Assembly: GCF_007625075.1 (NCBI RefSeq)
Contig: NZ_QMIE01000007.1
Coordinates: forward strand, 121,696 to 185,695
DNA length: 64,000 bases
Direction: 5' to 3'
DNA from: Oceanidesulfovibrio indonesiensis
GTDB lineage: Bacteria > Desulfobacterota > Desulfovibrionia > Desulfovibrionales > Desulfovibrionaceae
The notes under the pieces are model-generated. The model worked only from the letters and a program-made list of their open reading frames with translations, was not told the origin of the DNA and did not search any database. The first letter of the stretch is position 1; the number at the start of each line of letters is the position of its first letter. Both the position numbers and the translations under genes were made by a program. Positions 63,924 to 64,000 of this stretch are shown in pieces.

Positions 63924-64000
63924 TTATCCGGCCCATTCGGCCTCATTTCGGGCCGAAAAACCGAATTTGGACGCACTTCCCCATTACGAATGCGCCAAGA

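Overview
The window is GC-rich chromosomal DNA that looks like a sulfate-reducing deltaproteobacterium of the Desulfovibrio type. The evidence is a canonical DsrC with both C-terminal cysteines, a cytoplasmic-looking molybdopterin oxidoreductase with a four-cluster ferredoxin, an FmdE/MoeA fusion, a selenocysteine tRNA, an amphi-Trp protein, and a conserved ftsH-folP-cdaA-cdaR-glmM-galU-priA block. Genus and species cannot be fixed from the sequence alone.

Left part (1-25 kb), mostly housekeeping. The first 94 bases are the start of a leftward oligopeptidase gene. Next comes a leftward block for replication restart (priA), envelope sugar precursors (galU, glmM), c-di-AMP synthesis (cdaA with cdaR), folate (folP) and membrane proteolysis (ftsH). 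selC (tRNA-Sec) separates it from the arginine operon argF-argG-argH. A rightward cluster (14.2-18.1 kb) then encodes a REC-STAS regulator, a periplasmic thioredoxin-like protein, a GAF-GAF-TM-rhodanese protein, a MauE/DoxX-like membrane protein and a small lipoprotein; a leftward TlpA-like thioredoxin lies next to it. This reads as an envelope redox or signalling unit. Leftward phoH, a 7TM-HD (PgpH-type) c-di-AMP phosphodiesterase and ybeY follow, then rqcH and a DksA-type gene.

Middle (25-45 kb). A molybdenum-linked group (DUF364-like protein, FmdE-MoeA fusion, molybdopterin oxidoreductase, divergent ferredoxin) is followed by an RCK-type potassium channel and a split UxaA/SuyAB-like lyase. 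Next are a repeat microprotein, a tRNA Gly-Cys-Gly cluster, a methyltransferase-YcaO/TPR pair directly upstream of dsrC, a TetR-regulated 3-hydroxyacyl-CoA dehydrogenase, a large membrane TPR protein with a CCHC zinc knuckle, and a MoaE-like protein. A heptosyltransferase closes the section.

Right part (45-64 kb). A sensor-type PP2C phosphatase, an orphan ClpV-like AAA+ ATPase, a metallo-beta-lactamase-fold protein, two zinc-ribbon proteins and two PilT-type ATPases precede a thiamine salvage operon (MTH1187-like, thiM, thiE). Beyond it the sequence changes character. An AT-rich GNAT-ASCH gene pair sits behind its own strong promoter and a perfect inverted repeat. A HEPN-like gene and two paralogous tail-anchored microproteins follow; one microprotein carries a FliM-like CheY-binding peptide. 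The window ends in mobile DNA: a complete group II intron abutting an internally deleted IS66 element on one side and a fragment resembling a phage head protein on the other. The GNAT-ASCH module and the FliM-peptide pair are the best candidates here for undescribed biology.
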